Positions 26,701-34,673 of a DNA stretch of 64,000 nucleotides are shown piece by piece. Positions within the stretch are counted from its first letter, which is position 1; every line of letters begins with the position of its first letter. This DNA comes from Herminiimonas contaminans (lineage in GTDB: Bacteria > Pseudomonadota > Gammaproteobacteria > Burkholderiales > Burkholderiaceae_D). Location: contig NZ_JADOEL010000001.1 in assembly GCF_015645465.1 (NCBI RefSeq), positions 310,001 to 374,000 on the forward strand, given 5' to 3'. Under the pieces are notes generated by a model that did no database searches, was not told where the DNA came from, and saw only the letters and a list, made by a program, of their open reading frames with translations. Both the position numbers and the translations under genes were made by a program.

Positions 26701-26859
26701 GGTACTGGTGTGATGAGCGGCATGATCACCGCTACCGTATTCGCAGTGTTCCTGGTACCGGTGTTCTTTGTGGTGGTTCGTACGATGTTCAAAGGTAGCG
26801 AACGTCAGCGTCGTAAATACGCTGCGAGCAAGCCACGTGATGAGGAAGAAGAATTATGA
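23710..26859 (+). CDS. acrB: RND multidrug efflux pump, HAE1 family (AcrB/MexB type)
   Basis: 1049 residues, the standard length. The start GKFFIDRPVFAWVLAI and the periplasmic entry NIAPPQVVVTATYPGA are typical of hydrophobic/amphiphilic efflux pumps. Proton-relay Asp-Asp is in GILVDDAIVVVENVER (about residues 406-421), and the Lys of TM10 is in GLSAKNAILIIEFAKD. Twelve membrane helices and two large periplasmic loops are expected. Its last four bases overlap the start of the outer-membrane channel gene (ATGA), so the tripartite system is one operon. Confidence 0.97.
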   Translation: MGKFFIDRPVFAWVLAIFIMLAGVLAITSLPVSQYPNIAPPQVVVTATYPGATAQTLDDSVTSLIEQEMNGADGLQYVESQSQANGVVQITVTFLPGTNPDLAAVDVQNRLKRVEARLPAAVTQQGVQVTKSRSNFLLFIGLSSTDGTLDPVALGDYLSRNVLNEIKRVPGVGQAQLFGTERAMRIWIDPNKLVGLNLTPSDVSSAISTQNALVAGGTLGDLPSPSTQQIAATVVVNGQLTSPEQFGNIVLRANKDGSSVRLRDVARIEVGGQSYATSGRLDGKPSSFIGVQLTPTANALGTATAVHKKMDELSKYFPAGVKYTIPYDTSKFVKISIEEVVKTLFEAIILVFLVMYLFLQNIRYTLIPTIVVPVALLGTFATLLLFGFSINVLTMFGMVLAIGILVDDAIVVVENVERIMSEEGLSPRDATRKAMGQITGALIGITLVLIAVFIPMAFFGGAVGAIYRQFSLSMVASMVFSVLMAFTLTPALCATLLKPVEAGHHHEKRGFFGWFNRHFNTTAAGYQGFVAKMLTKTGRYMLVYGLILACVGILYARLPASFLPNEDQGYIVTNVQLPAGASTGRTMEVLKTIEDYYLKQSAVEHVVAIAGFSFSGNGQNAGLVFTPLKDWSKRGPDESADAVAGKAFGAFMGIKDAIVYPLNPPPIPELGNATGFTFRLQDRAGLGHDALIAARNQMLGMAAQSKVLAGVRPEGLEDAPQLQVDIDRDKANALGVPFSTINSVLSTALGSSYVNDFPNQGRQQRVIVQADSQGRLQPEDLTRLYARSSSGTMVPFSSFMTSKWIIGPVQLIRYNGYPAVKISGGAAPGRSTGEAMAEMEAMVAKLPPGFGFEWTGQSLEEKTSGSQAPALYALSLIAVFLVLAALYESTSIPFSVMLVVPLGIFGALLGVTLRGMPNDVYFKVGMIAVVGLSAKNAILIIEFAKDLQAQGKGLIEATLEAVHLRFRPIIMTSLAFILGVLPLVLASGAGSASQRAIGTGVMSGMITATVFAVFLVPVFFVVVRTMFKGSERQRRKYAASKPRDEEEEL

Positions 26860-28304
26860 TGAAGTCCATAACCCTGGCCTTATTGGCAGCGGGCGTCTTG
26901 AGCGCCTGCTCGATGGCGCCGAAATACGTGCGCCCTGATGCACCTGTCGCTGCGGATTACGGTGTGCCATCCGCAGCTGGTAACAACCAGGTACGTGCAG
27001 CTGACATCGGCTGGCGCAATTTCTTTACTGATCCGCGCCTGCAGGTTTTGATCACCAACGCACTCGCCAACAATCGGGACCTGCGTGTAGCAGCATTGCG
27101 TATTGAAGAAGCCCGTGCGCTGTACAACATTCAGTCGGCAGACTTGTTGCCGACCCTGAATGCCAACGCAACCGGCTCACGTGGCCGTGTTCCGGCTTCG
27201 ATCAACAATACCGGCAGCAGCGTGGTATCGAGCAACTACCAGGTCGGTCTCGGTCTGGCGGCATTCGAACTGGACTTCTTTGGTCGTGTCCGTAGCCTGA
27301 GCGATGCAGCACTGGCCAGCTACCTGTCGACCGAAGAAGCACAGCGCGCTGCACAGATCAGCCTGGTATCGGAAGTTGCCAAAGCCTATCTGTCGGAGCG
27401 TGCGTTTGCCGAGCAGCAGGAATTGTCACGCCAAACTTATGAAAGCCGTGCGCAAGCCTACAAGCTGTCGAAACAGCGTTTTGACGTAGGTGCGTCATCA
27501 GCACTGGACTTACGCAATGACGAAGCACTGATGCAAACCGCACGTGCTGCCGAACTGGCGGCATCACGCCAGCGCGCACAGGCAATGAATGCACTGACCT
27601 TGCTGGTCGGTCAGCCATTGAATGATTTGCCACCGGCCCAGCCTCTGTCGGCACAAGACATCCTGACCGACATCCCGGCAGGCTTGCCTTCCGACTTGCT
27701 GACCCAGCGCCCTGACATCCGCAGTGCAGAACAAACTCTGCTCTCCGCCAATGCAAATATCGGCGCAGCGCGTGCAGCGTTCTTCCCGCGTATTTCATTG
27801 ACCGCTGGCCTGGGTACCTCCAGCAATGAGTTGTCCGGCTTGTTTGAAGGCGGTTCGCGTTCATGGTCGTTTGCACCGCAACTGGTGTTGCCGATTTTTG
27901 ATGCAGGCCGTAATCGTGGCAACCTGAACCTGGCAGAAGTGCGCAAAGACATCGCCGTTGCGAATTACGAGAAAAGCATACAAGTTGCATTCCGCGAAGT
28001 TTCGGATGCACTGGTTGCACGTAGCCTGCTCGACGAACAAATTGATGCACAACGCCTGGTACAGGAAGCACAGGCAGAGCGTTACAAGTTTGCGACGCAA
28101 CGTTTCCAGAACGGCATAGCCAGCTCGCTGGACGTGCTGGATGCACAGCGTGAATTGTTCACGGCGCAATTGACGCTGGTACAAGCACGCTTGCTGCGCC
28201 TGACCAACGCGATCGATCTGTATCGTTCGCTCGGCGGTGGCCTGGTAGAAACTACCGTGGCAACTGCTCCGGCGGCCGCACCAGCAGCGACGCCAGTAAA
28301 ATAA
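26856..28304 (+). CDS. Outer-membrane efflux channel lipoprotein (OprM/NodT family)
   Basis: 482 residues. Lipobox LSAC with Cys18, then SMAPKYVRPDAPV typical of OprM/NodT. Characteristic family sequences: WRNFFTDPRLQVLITNALANNRDLRVAALRIEEARA in the first half, LLTQRPDIRSAEQTLLSANANIGAARAAFFPRISL in the middle, and QVAFREVSDAL with SSLDVLDAQRELFTAQ in the second. It has an Ala/Pro-rich C-terminal tail. Start overlaps the pump gene by four bases; a strong terminator follows. Confidence 0.95.
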   Translation: MMKSITLALLAAGVLSACSMAPKYVRPDAPVAADYGVPSAAGNNQVRAADIGWRNFFTDPRLQVLITNALANNRDLRVAALRIEEARALYNIQSADLLPTLNANATGSRGRVPASINNTGSSVVSSNYQVGLGLAAFELDFFGRVRSLSDAALASYLSTEEAQRAAQISLVSEVAKAYLSERAFAEQQELSRQTYESRAQAYKLSKQRFDVGASSALDLRNDEALMQTARAAELAASRQRAQAMNALTLLVGQPLNDLPPAQPLSAQDILTDIPAGLPSDLLTQRPDIRSAEQTLLSANANIGAARAAFFPRISLTAGLGTSSNELSGLFEGGSRSWSFAPQLVLPIFDAGRNRGNLNLAEVRKDIAVANYEKSIQVAFREVSDALVARSLLDEQIDAQRLVQEAQAERYKFATQRFQNGIASSLDVLDAQRELFTAQLTLVQARLLRLTNAIDLYRSLGGGLVETTVATAPAAAPAATPVK

Positions 28305-28318
28305 ACTGCAGCAACAAT

Positions 28319-28355
28319 AAAAAAGGGAGGCCATTGTGTGGCCTCCCTTTTTTTT
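28319..28355. terminator. Strong terminator of the efflux operon
   Basis: GGGAGGCCA-ttgtg-TGGCCTCCC, a perfect 9-bp G+C-rich stem with AAAAAA before and TTTTTTTT after. It ends the efflux operon 14 bp after its last stop and, being symmetric, can also end the small convergent gene at 28405. Confidence 0.93.
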
Positions 28356-28404
28356 GCCATCCGCAGGTACAGACGACTACCCGTTGATGGATTACATCAA
28401 CATA

Positions 28405-28701
28405 CTAAGCAGTAACAGTTTGATTTTTTTCTGCTACTGCTTTGGGGAAATTGGTTGTCATTTGGATTTGTTCAGCCAGTGTTTTTGCCAGCGGCTCAAA
28501 CACAGCACGACGTTGCTCCGTCAATTGATCGCCAGGCTGGCCGTTGACCAGGCTAGTCACCTTGCAACTACCGGATGTACAAGCGCTCAACATGATCTGG
28601 CCCAACTGGCCGAGTTCGCTGTGACGCAAAATATATTCGTAGGAAGTCGCAGAGATGGGTTTCCGCTGCGCGGTGACATTCGGTGGTAATTGAAATGACA
28701 T
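28405..28701 (-). CDS. Hypothetical 98-residue protein
   Basis: I do not recognise this protein. The start is supported by CGGAGCACACATT before the ATG. It has no signal peptide or membrane segment. Features seen: two Cys close together in MLSACTSGSCKVTSLV (near residues 40-47) and a helical C-terminal half (RRAVFEPLAKTLAEQIQ). It stands alone between the efflux operon terminator and a divergent gene for a DUF3617-like exported protein, so context gives no function. Confidence 0.6.
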   Translation of the reverse strand: MSFQLPPNVTAQRKPISATSYEYILRHSELGQLGQIMLSACTSGSCKVTSLVNGQPGDQLTEQRRAVFEPLAKTLAEQIQMTTNFPKAVAEKNQTVTA

Positions 28702-28908
28702 AATGTGTGCTCCGTTTCAGTCTCTATTCTCGTCGTATTCGCGTTCTTTTCGTATCCCATCGATATGGGATATCGATCAAGATAAGCGCGTATAACGTCG
28801 TTTCTCGCTATTGATTATTTTTATGCCGATATGTTTCGGCTGTGATTTGAACCTCATCGCCTGATTACACTCAGACGCATATCGGATACAAACTCAACAG
28901 GAAAGTTC

Positions 28909-29439
28909 ATGCGCAAACTCCCGCTCTCCCTCACCTTGCTGATGGCACTCCATATGGGGGCACATGCTGCAGAAAACAAGATGCAAATGAAACCTGGCCT
29001 GTGGGAAATGAGTGCAAGCTCGGAATTGCTGAATCTGGTCGAACAAATTCCACCGAATCAAATGCAAAATCTGAGCAATCTGGCAAAACAATATGGTTTT
29101 GACATGCCAAAAATTCAAAACGGCGCAGCCACCTCCAAGGTTTGCATCACACCAGAAATGGCAGCACAAAACATTCCACCATCCTTCTATCATCGCCAGT
29201 CCGGCTGTGAAGCACGCAATGCCAATCGCGTCGACAATCGCTATAGCGCCGATCTGGTCTGCAACAGCGATCAGGTAAGTGGCCAGGGCAAGGCCGAAGC
29301 CACATTGAATACGCCGGAAAGTTTCAGCGGCAAAACCTCGTTCAAAGGTAACGTGCGCGGCGTGGCAGTCGATGAATCAGCCAATACCAGCGGCCGTTGG
29401 ATCGCTGCAAGCTGTCCTGTCGGCAAGGCTGGCAACTAA
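28909..29439 (+). CDS. Exported DUF3617-like protein
   Basis: 176 residues with a signal peptide (RKLPLSLTLLMALHMGAHA). The mature start KMQMKPGLWEMSASS is typical of DUF3617 proteins, as are the later paired Cys (KVCITPEMAA, SGCEARNA, DLVCNSD, ASCP), which could form two disulfides in the periplasm. The function of the family is unknown. CAGGAAAG precedes the ATG. Confidence 0.8.
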   Translation: MRKLPLSLTLLMALHMGAHAAENKMQMKPGLWEMSASSELLNLVEQIPPNQMQNLSNLAKQYGFDMPKIQNGAATSKVCITPEMAAQNIPPSFYHRQSGCEARNANRVDNRYSADLVCNSDQVSGQGKAEATLNTPESFSGKTSFKGNVRGVAVDESANTSGRWIAASCPVGKAGN

Positions 29440-29555
29440 ACTGTGGGCCTGCAGCTAGTCCAGCGCTGATACAAGTCGTAACAAAGCTTACGGATTTACT
29501 CTAGATATGACTGCTGCCTTGGTTTGTAATACAGGCATAGAACAAGGAGCAGACC

Positions 29556-29885
29556 ATGAATAAATTTTTAAGCGCAGGCGCAGGCATATTGGCTACCGCC
29601 ACCTTGCTGTTTGCAACAGCACCGGCAATGGCACGCGTGGATGTCGACCTGAATATCGGCGTCCCGGTTTACGGCGCGCCCGCACCTGTTTATGTGCAGC
29701 CACAGCCTGTATATGTACAACCGCAACCGGTGTACGTGCAGCCCCGTCCGGTTTATGTCCATCCGCGTCCTTACTACGGCGACAGACATTATCGTCACAG
29801 GCATTACTACGATCGTCACGATCGCGACCATGACGGCGTACCTAACCGTTATGACCGTCGACCTAACAATCCCTACCGCTATTGA
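29556..29885 (+). CDS. Small exported protein with PVYVQPQ heptapeptide repeats and a Ca-binding-like tail
   Basis: 109 residues. A signal peptide ends around APAMA-RV. The centre has four tandem seven-residue repeats (PVYVQPQ, PVYVQPQ, PVYVQPR, PVYVHPR), encoded by 21-bp units with different codons at 29685-29768. The end is rich in His, Tyr, Arg and Asp and includes DRDHDGVPNRYDRRPNNP, which has the spacing of a thrombospondin type-3-like calcium-binding repeat. AAGGAGCAG is the ribosome-binding site. Probably a periplasmic or surface protein; function unknown. Confidence 0.75.
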   Translation: MNKFLSAGAGILATATLLFATAPAMARVDVDLNIGVPVYGAPAPVYVQPQPVYVQPQPVYVQPRPVYVHPRPYYGDRHYRHRHYYDRHDRDHDGVPNRYDRRPNNPYRY

Positions 29886-29901
29886 TCTGAAGTGATTTGA
29901 A

Positions 29902-29925
29902 GCCGCTCATTATTTAATGAGCGGC
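29902..29925. terminator. Hairpin at the convergent ends of the repeat protein and waaA
   Basis: GCCGCTCAT-tattta-ATGAGCGGC, a perfect 9-bp stem. It includes the stop codon of waaA. There is no good T-tract on either side, so termination may be weak or the hairpin may serve mRNA stability. Confidence 0.45.
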
Positions 29926-31178
29926 ATGAGCAGGCTCATGGTGCGGCGGGTAGCGCCGCCGTGCTGCTGCGCAAAGTGTTGCGCCTTTAATCCCATCGCA
30001 TGTCGTGCTGTATCATCGTCCAGCAGACGTATGGCCTGCTGCCACAGATTGGCAGCATTCGCGACGCGAATCGCACCACCGGCAACGATGGCATTCTCTG
30101 CCGCATCGGCAAAGTTGAAGGTATGCGGCCCCACCAGTACTGGTTTGCCGACCGCACTGGCTTCTATCAGATTGTGCCCGCCCAGCGGCAACAAGCTGCC
30201 ACCGACAAAAGCCAGATCACACGCCGAATAATAGGCAAACATTTCACCCATGCTATCGCCAAGGAAGACGCGCACATCGGCATCCAGCGTTGCACTACCG
30301 GCCGTCGAGCGTCTGGCCAACGACAAACCACGCGCCCGCACCATTTGTGCGACATCATCGAAGCGCTGCGGATGGCGCGGCACTATCATCAGCAAGATAT
30401 CGGGACGGTTCACGGCGAGCAACGCATCAAGGATCAGCGTTTCCTCACCATCGCGCGTATTGGCACAGGCCAGCACTTTGCGCTGACCGAATTGCGCACG
30501 CAGCAATGCGCCACGTTGCAGCATTTCCGCTGGCGGCGTCACATCAAATTTAATACTGCCGGTGACATGTACATCGGGCGCACCCAGTTGTTTGACACGC
30601 TGGGCATCACTCTCGGTTTGCGCTGCGACGCAAGACATGGCAGCCGCAGCTTCGACAAACAGCGACGGAAACTTCAATGCTTTTTTCAATGAGCGCTCAG
30701 ACAAGCGAGCATTGACCAAAGCGACTGGCACATCGTAGCGCACACATTGCGCCATCACATTCGGCCACACTTCGGTTTCCATCAGCACACAGATACGCGG
30801 CTGGAAAGTGCGCAGGAAACGCCCTACCATCCAGCCGGTGTCATACGGCAAAAAACTTTGTAATACGCGTGGCTGCTTGCCAAATAAATCCTTGCCAGTC
30901 GCGCGACCGGTCGGCGTCATATGCGTCAGCAATAATTGATGAGTCGGATAAGCCGCCAGCAAAGCGTCGATCAGCGGTTGTGCCGCACGCGTCTCACCCA
31001 CCGACACCGCATGCACCCATAGCAAAGGCGTTTTGCCGTCATACCGTACGCCACCATAAAAACCCAGGCGTTCAGCTATATGCAAACGGTAGCCCGGTTC
31101 TTTACGCCCGCGTACAAACAGCCGCAACAAGACGAGCGGCAAGGCGAACCACCAGGCTAGGGAATAAATCAGGCGCAT
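29910..31178 (-). CDS. waaA: 3-deoxy-D-manno-octulosonic acid (Kdo) transferase
   Basis: 422 residues of glycosyltransferase family 30. An N-terminal membrane anchor (LIYSLAWWFALPLVLLRLFVRG) is followed by the GT30 signature (GYRLHIAERLGFY, LLWVHAVSVGETRAAQPLI, LLTHMTPTGRATG) and, in the C-terminal half, FVGGSLLPLGGHNLIEASAVGKPVLVGPHTFNFADAAE. It adds Kdo to lipid IVA on the cytoplasmic face of the inner membrane. It lies downstream of the phosphohexomutase gene on the same strand with 179 bp between. Confidence 0.96.
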   Translation of the reverse strand: MRLIYSLAWWFALPLVLLRLFVRGRKEPGYRLHIAERLGFYGGVRYDGKTPLLWVHAVSVGETRAAQPLIDALLAAYPTHQLLLTHMTPTGRATGKDLFGKQPRVLQSFLPYDTGWMVGRFLRTFQPRICVLMETEVWPNVMAQCVRYDVPVALVNARLSERSLKKALKFPSLFVEAAAAMSCVAAQTESDAQRVKQLGAPDVHVTGSIKFDVTPPAEMLQRGALLRAQFGQRKVLACANTRDGEETLILDALLAVNRPDILLMIVPRHPQRFDDVAQMVRARGLSLARRSTAGSATLDADVRVFLGDSMGEMFAYYSACDLAFVGGSLLPLGGHNLIEASAVGKPVLVGPHTFNFADAAENAIVAGGAIRVANAANLWQQAIRLLDDDTARHAMGLKAQHFAQQHGGATRRTMSLLMPLIK

Positions 31179-31357
31179 AGTATTGCCGGGCAGGGAAAGG
31201 GCAGCATCGCTGGCATCAATGAGAAATTAAATCGGTCAGCCGTATTATGCCGTGCAGCCGGAATCTGGTGCAGATTCCGTATGGAGTTCAGACAGGATTT
31301 CGTGTTTTTATCAACAGGCGCAACCGGCTTTGCACCGACTGCGCCCGGGATACCGGC

Positions 31358-32734
31358 TTAGTAGGGCAATACCGCATCCGGCTTGGCCGCCAGGATCACC
31401 CGTTTGAATTCAGCCTGGATGTGCTGCAAAGCCGCTTGCGACTCTGCCTCAAAGCGCATCACGATTACCGGCGTGGTGTTCGACGAGCGTGCCAGGCCAA
31501 AGCCGTCCGGATACTCAACCCGCAAACCATCGATGGTGATGATCTGATCGGAGCCGGGGAATTGTGCTTCGCGTTGCAGCTTGGCGATCAGCGGGAAGCT
31601 TTCGCCCTCTTTCAGCTTCAGTTGCAGTTCCGGTGTGCTAACCGATTGCGGCAAGGCATTCAGGACTGCCGAAGGATTATTTTCGCGGCTCAGCAATTCC
31701 AGCATACGTGCACCCGCATACATGCCGTCATCAAAGCCATACCATCTGTCCTTGAAGAATACGTGGCCACTCATTTCACCACCGAGCGGTGCACCGGTTT
31801 CACGCATTTTTGCCTTCACCAGCGAATGGCCGGTTTTCCACATCAGCGGCTTGCCGCCACGCTCGGTAATCCACGGCGCGAGGTGACGCGTACATTTCAC
31901 GTCATACAGGATTTGTTCGCCCGGATGACGGGTCAATACATCCTGTGCAAACAACATCAGTTGACGATCCGGATAAATAATCTGGCCATCCTTGGTTACC
32001 AGGCCGAGGCGATCACCGTCACCATCGAAAGCGAGGCCGATTTCAGCATCGGTAGTTTGCAGGCAACGTATCAGGTCTTGCAGGTTTTCCGGATGAGCCG
32101 GGTCGGGATGATGGTTAGGGAAAGTACCATCGACTTCGCAGAATAATTCTATGACTTCGCAACCCATCGCGCGATACAGGTCACCGGCAAATGCACCCGC
32201 CACACCATTACCACAATCGATAGCGATTTTCATAGGACGCGCCAGTTTGACGTCGCTCACTATCCGGTTTTGGTAGCCATCAGCGATATCGTATGTGCGA
32301 TAACTGCCTTTGCCTTCTGCGTATTCTTTATTCACGATGGCCTGGTATAAAGCCTGTATGGTGTCGCCGTAAATTGCTTCACCTGCCAACACCATTTTGA
32401 AACCATTGTAATCAGGCGGATTGTGGCTGCCAGTGACCATGATGCCGGACTGCGCATCCAGTACGTGAGTGCCGAGATAAAGCATAGGCGTCGCGACTAC
32501 ACCGAGGTCGACTACATCAATGCCGACTTCCTGCATGCCTTCCGCGAGTGCTGCTGCCAGCGCAGGGCCGGACAAACGCCCGTCACGTCCCAGCACCACG
32601 ACCTGCTCACCCTTGGCGCGTACCGCGCTACCGAAAGCGCGTCCGATATCGCGTGCCACATCGGCATCCAGCGTGGAATCAATAATGCCGCGTATGTCAT
32701 AGGCTTTGAAAATGCTTTGCGAGAGAGTCAGCAT
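31358..32734 (-). CDS. Phosphomannomutase / phosphoglucomutase
   Basis: 458 residues of the alpha-D-phosphohexomutase family, AlgC-like. The phosphoserine is Ser103 in MVTGSHNPPDYNGFK, the metal-binding loop is FDGDGDRLGLV, and the sugar-binding loop is GGEMSGHVFF. The C-terminal phosphate-binding loop is RSSNTTPVIVMRFE. It converts mannose-6-P to mannose-1-P and glucose-6-P to glucose-1-P for LPS and exopolysaccharide. It is upstream of waaA, consistent with envelope polysaccharide synthesis. Confidence 0.95.
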   Translation of the reverse strand: MLTLSQSIFKAYDIRGIIDSTLDADVARDIGRAFGSAVRAKGEQVVVLGRDGRLSGPALAAALAEGMQEVGIDVVDLGVVATPMLYLGTHVLDAQSGIMVTGSHNPPDYNGFKMVLAGEAIYGDTIQALYQAIVNKEYAEGKGSYRTYDIADGYQNRIVSDVKLARPMKIAIDCGNGVAGAFAGDLYRAMGCEVIELFCEVDGTFPNHHPDPAHPENLQDLIRCLQTTDAEIGLAFDGDGDRLGLVTKDGQIIYPDRQLMLFAQDVLTRHPGEQILYDVKCTRHLAPWITERGGKPLMWKTGHSLVKAKMRETGAPLGGEMSGHVFFKDRWYGFDDGMYAGARMLELLSRENNPSAVLNALPQSVSTPELQLKLKEGESFPLIAKLQREAQFPGSDQIITIDGLRVEYPDGFGLARSSNTTPVIVMRFEAESQAALQHIQAEFKRVILAAKPDAVLPY

Positions 32735-33027
32735 GTTTAGTCGTTATCCTTATCCAGTTTAGTTTTCTGTCGGCGCTGCCGCTTGCGATACCAGCCAACT
32801 GCACGCATTTTATAGGATGCGATGCTTAAGCGTTCATTTACTGCCAGCCTGTGGTCATCGTTCCTGCGGTCAACATTTGTTACACGAGCTAGTTCGACAC
32901 ATCACCGGCCCGCTAGTTTCAAACAGATTGCAGCAGGATGGGTATCTTTTGCTGCCCACCAGAAATTCCGTACGGAATCCGCGATAATGTCTGCCATCAC
33001 GCCTGCTTTTACCGGATATCTGCCTAC

Positions 33028-33852
33028 ATGACTACTTACGCCATCGGCGACCTGCAAGGTTGCCAGACGCAATTAAACGACTTGCTGCAAGAAATTGATG
33101 CAGTCGCACCACAAGCAAAACTGGTTTTCGTCGGCGATATCGTCAATCGCGGGCCGCGTTCGCTCGCCACCCTGCGCCAGGTACGTGCACTCGGCACACG
33201 TGCCCGCATCGTACTCGGCAACCATGATCTCAACCTGCTGGCAGTCGCCTGTGGCCTGCGCAAACCACACGCCAGCGATACGCTGGATGACATCATGGCA
33301 GCGGATGACAGGGATGAACTGATTACCTGGTTGCGGCACCAGCCGCTGGCGCTGGAACAGGATGGTCATTTATTTGTGCACGCCGGTGTCTTGCCGCAAT
33401 GGACTGCGGCGCAGACGGTCGCACTGTCATGCGAAGTGGAAACCGTATTGCAAGGCCCGGACTGGGTCGCCTTCCTGCAAAAAATGTATGGCAACGAGCC
33501 TGCGATATGGGATGACCGCCTGCAAGGTGATGATCGTCTGCGTTGCATCGTCAATGCACTGACACGCATACGTTTCTGCCAAGCAGATGGTCGCATGGAC
33601 TTCAAGGCAGTCGAAGGCCTCGCACACACGCCTGCCGGTTTAATGCCATGGTTTGAAGCGCCGAATCGGCGCAGTGCCGATACGACCGTGGTGTTCGGTC
33701 ATTGGTCGACGCTGGGATTGATGGTTTCACCAAATGTAATCGGACTGGATACTGGTTGCGTCTGGGGTGGTCAGTTGACAGCCATGAATCTGCAGGACCG
33801 CAGCATCATACAAGTCAGGTGTCCGCAACACCAGAAACCCGGGAAGAACTAG
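33028..33852 (+). CDS. apaH: Bis(5'-nucleosyl)-tetraphosphatase (symmetrical)
   Basis: 274 residues from MTTYAIG; the frame extends back to 32938 but the family begins here. Calcineurin-type phosphatase motifs [17 protein letters not shown] and [10 protein letters not shown] are present, with [11 protein letters not shown] near the end. It splits Ap4A to two ADP and removes Np4 caps from mRNA. Its last four bases overlap the end of the convergent plsC-like gene. Confidence 0.96.
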   Translation: MTTYAIGDLQGCQTQLNDLLQEIDAVAPQAKLVFVGDIVNRGPRSLATLRQVRALGTRARIVLGNHDLNLLAVACGLRKPHASDTLDDIMAADDRDELITWLRHQPLALEQDGHLFVHAGVLPQWTAAQTVALSCEVETVLQGPDWVAFLQKMYGNEPAIWDDRLQGDDRLRCIVNALTRIRFCQADGRMDFKAVEGLAHTPAGLMPWFEAPNRRSADTTVVFGHWSTLGLMVSPNVIGLDTGCVWGGQLTAMNLQDRSIIQVRCPQHQKPGKN

Positions 33853-34595
33853 GACGCCGCTCCAGGCTGACCGTCATAGCCAAGCTTGCCAGCGATTGCC
33901 TGGCGCGCTTTCTGCGACAGGTCACGCCTGTGCTCATGCGTACTGCTTATCGTTGGCAGCAAGGTTAATTGCGCGGTCATCTGGCGTGTCTTCATGATCA
34001 GCAACATGCTATCCACAAAGGTCATGTCACCGATGAAATCGGCAGCGCTATGCAAATTGCCTTGCGCATCGACATAGCGCAGCACATACGGCTGCACCGG
34101 CACACCCGCTTCTATCGCGGCTTCAAACAGATTCGGATGGAACGGTAGCAAGGTACCTTGCGCAGCTGTCGTACCTTCCGGGAAGAAGGCGATGCGTTCA
34201 CCAGCGCGTATGCTGGTTACCAGGCCTTCGTAGACGCGACGCACTTCGCGTTGCTTGCCGCGTGCAATAAAGATGGTGCCCGACTTTGCGCACAACCAGC
34301 CTAACGCTGGCCAGCTGCGTATATCGGCTTTTGCAACGAAGCGGCAAGGTTGCAGGGAATTGATGACGAAGATATCCAGCCAGGAAATATGATTGGATAC
34401 GATTAGTGCCTGCGCCGCTGGCCCTGCTTCATTGATGACCTCTACTTCGACATGCAGGATGGCCAGCAAACCAGCCGACCATTTCTTGATACGCCGGTCA
34501 CGGCCAACGCTGCCGATAAACGGAAAAATGAAAGCACTCGTGCACAAACCCTGCAACAAATGCAGCATTACACGTACAAACGGCAAGGCTATCAT
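33849..34595 (-). CDS. plsC: 1-acyl-sn-glycerol-3-phosphate acyltransferase (PlsC family)
   Basis: 248 residues. N-terminal membrane segment, then the acyltransferase motif H-x4-D in [13 protein letters not shown], motif II around [26 protein letters not shown] and a Pro-containing motif [11 protein letters not shown]. It should make phosphatidic acid from lysophosphatidic acid at the inner membrane; some relatives acylate ornithine lipids. It is the last gene of the yqgE-to-plsC run and lies 78 bp after the pyrC' gene. Confidence 0.9.
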   Translation of the reverse strand: MIALPFVRVMLHLLQGLCTSAFIFPFIGSVGRDRRIKKWSAGLLAILHVEVEVINEAGPAAQALIVSNHISWLDIFVINSLQPCRFVAKADIRSWPALGWLCAKSGTIFIARGKQREVRRVYEGLVTSIRAGERIAFFPEGTTAAQGTLLPFHPNLFEAAIEAGVPVQPYVLRYVDAQGNLHSAADFIGDMTFVDSMLLIMKTRQMTAQLTLLPTISSTHEHRRDLSQKARQAIAGKLGYDGQPGAAS

Positions 34596-34673
34596 GGGTA
34601 TGCCTTGCCGCTGATGACAGCTATCAAACGATACTGAATCATGCGTGAACCGAAAGTAAGGAGAAACTACGGA

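Noticed and set aside
31247-32146. 299-codon open frame opposite the phosphohexomutase
   Set aside because: Antisense frame with no family resemblance.
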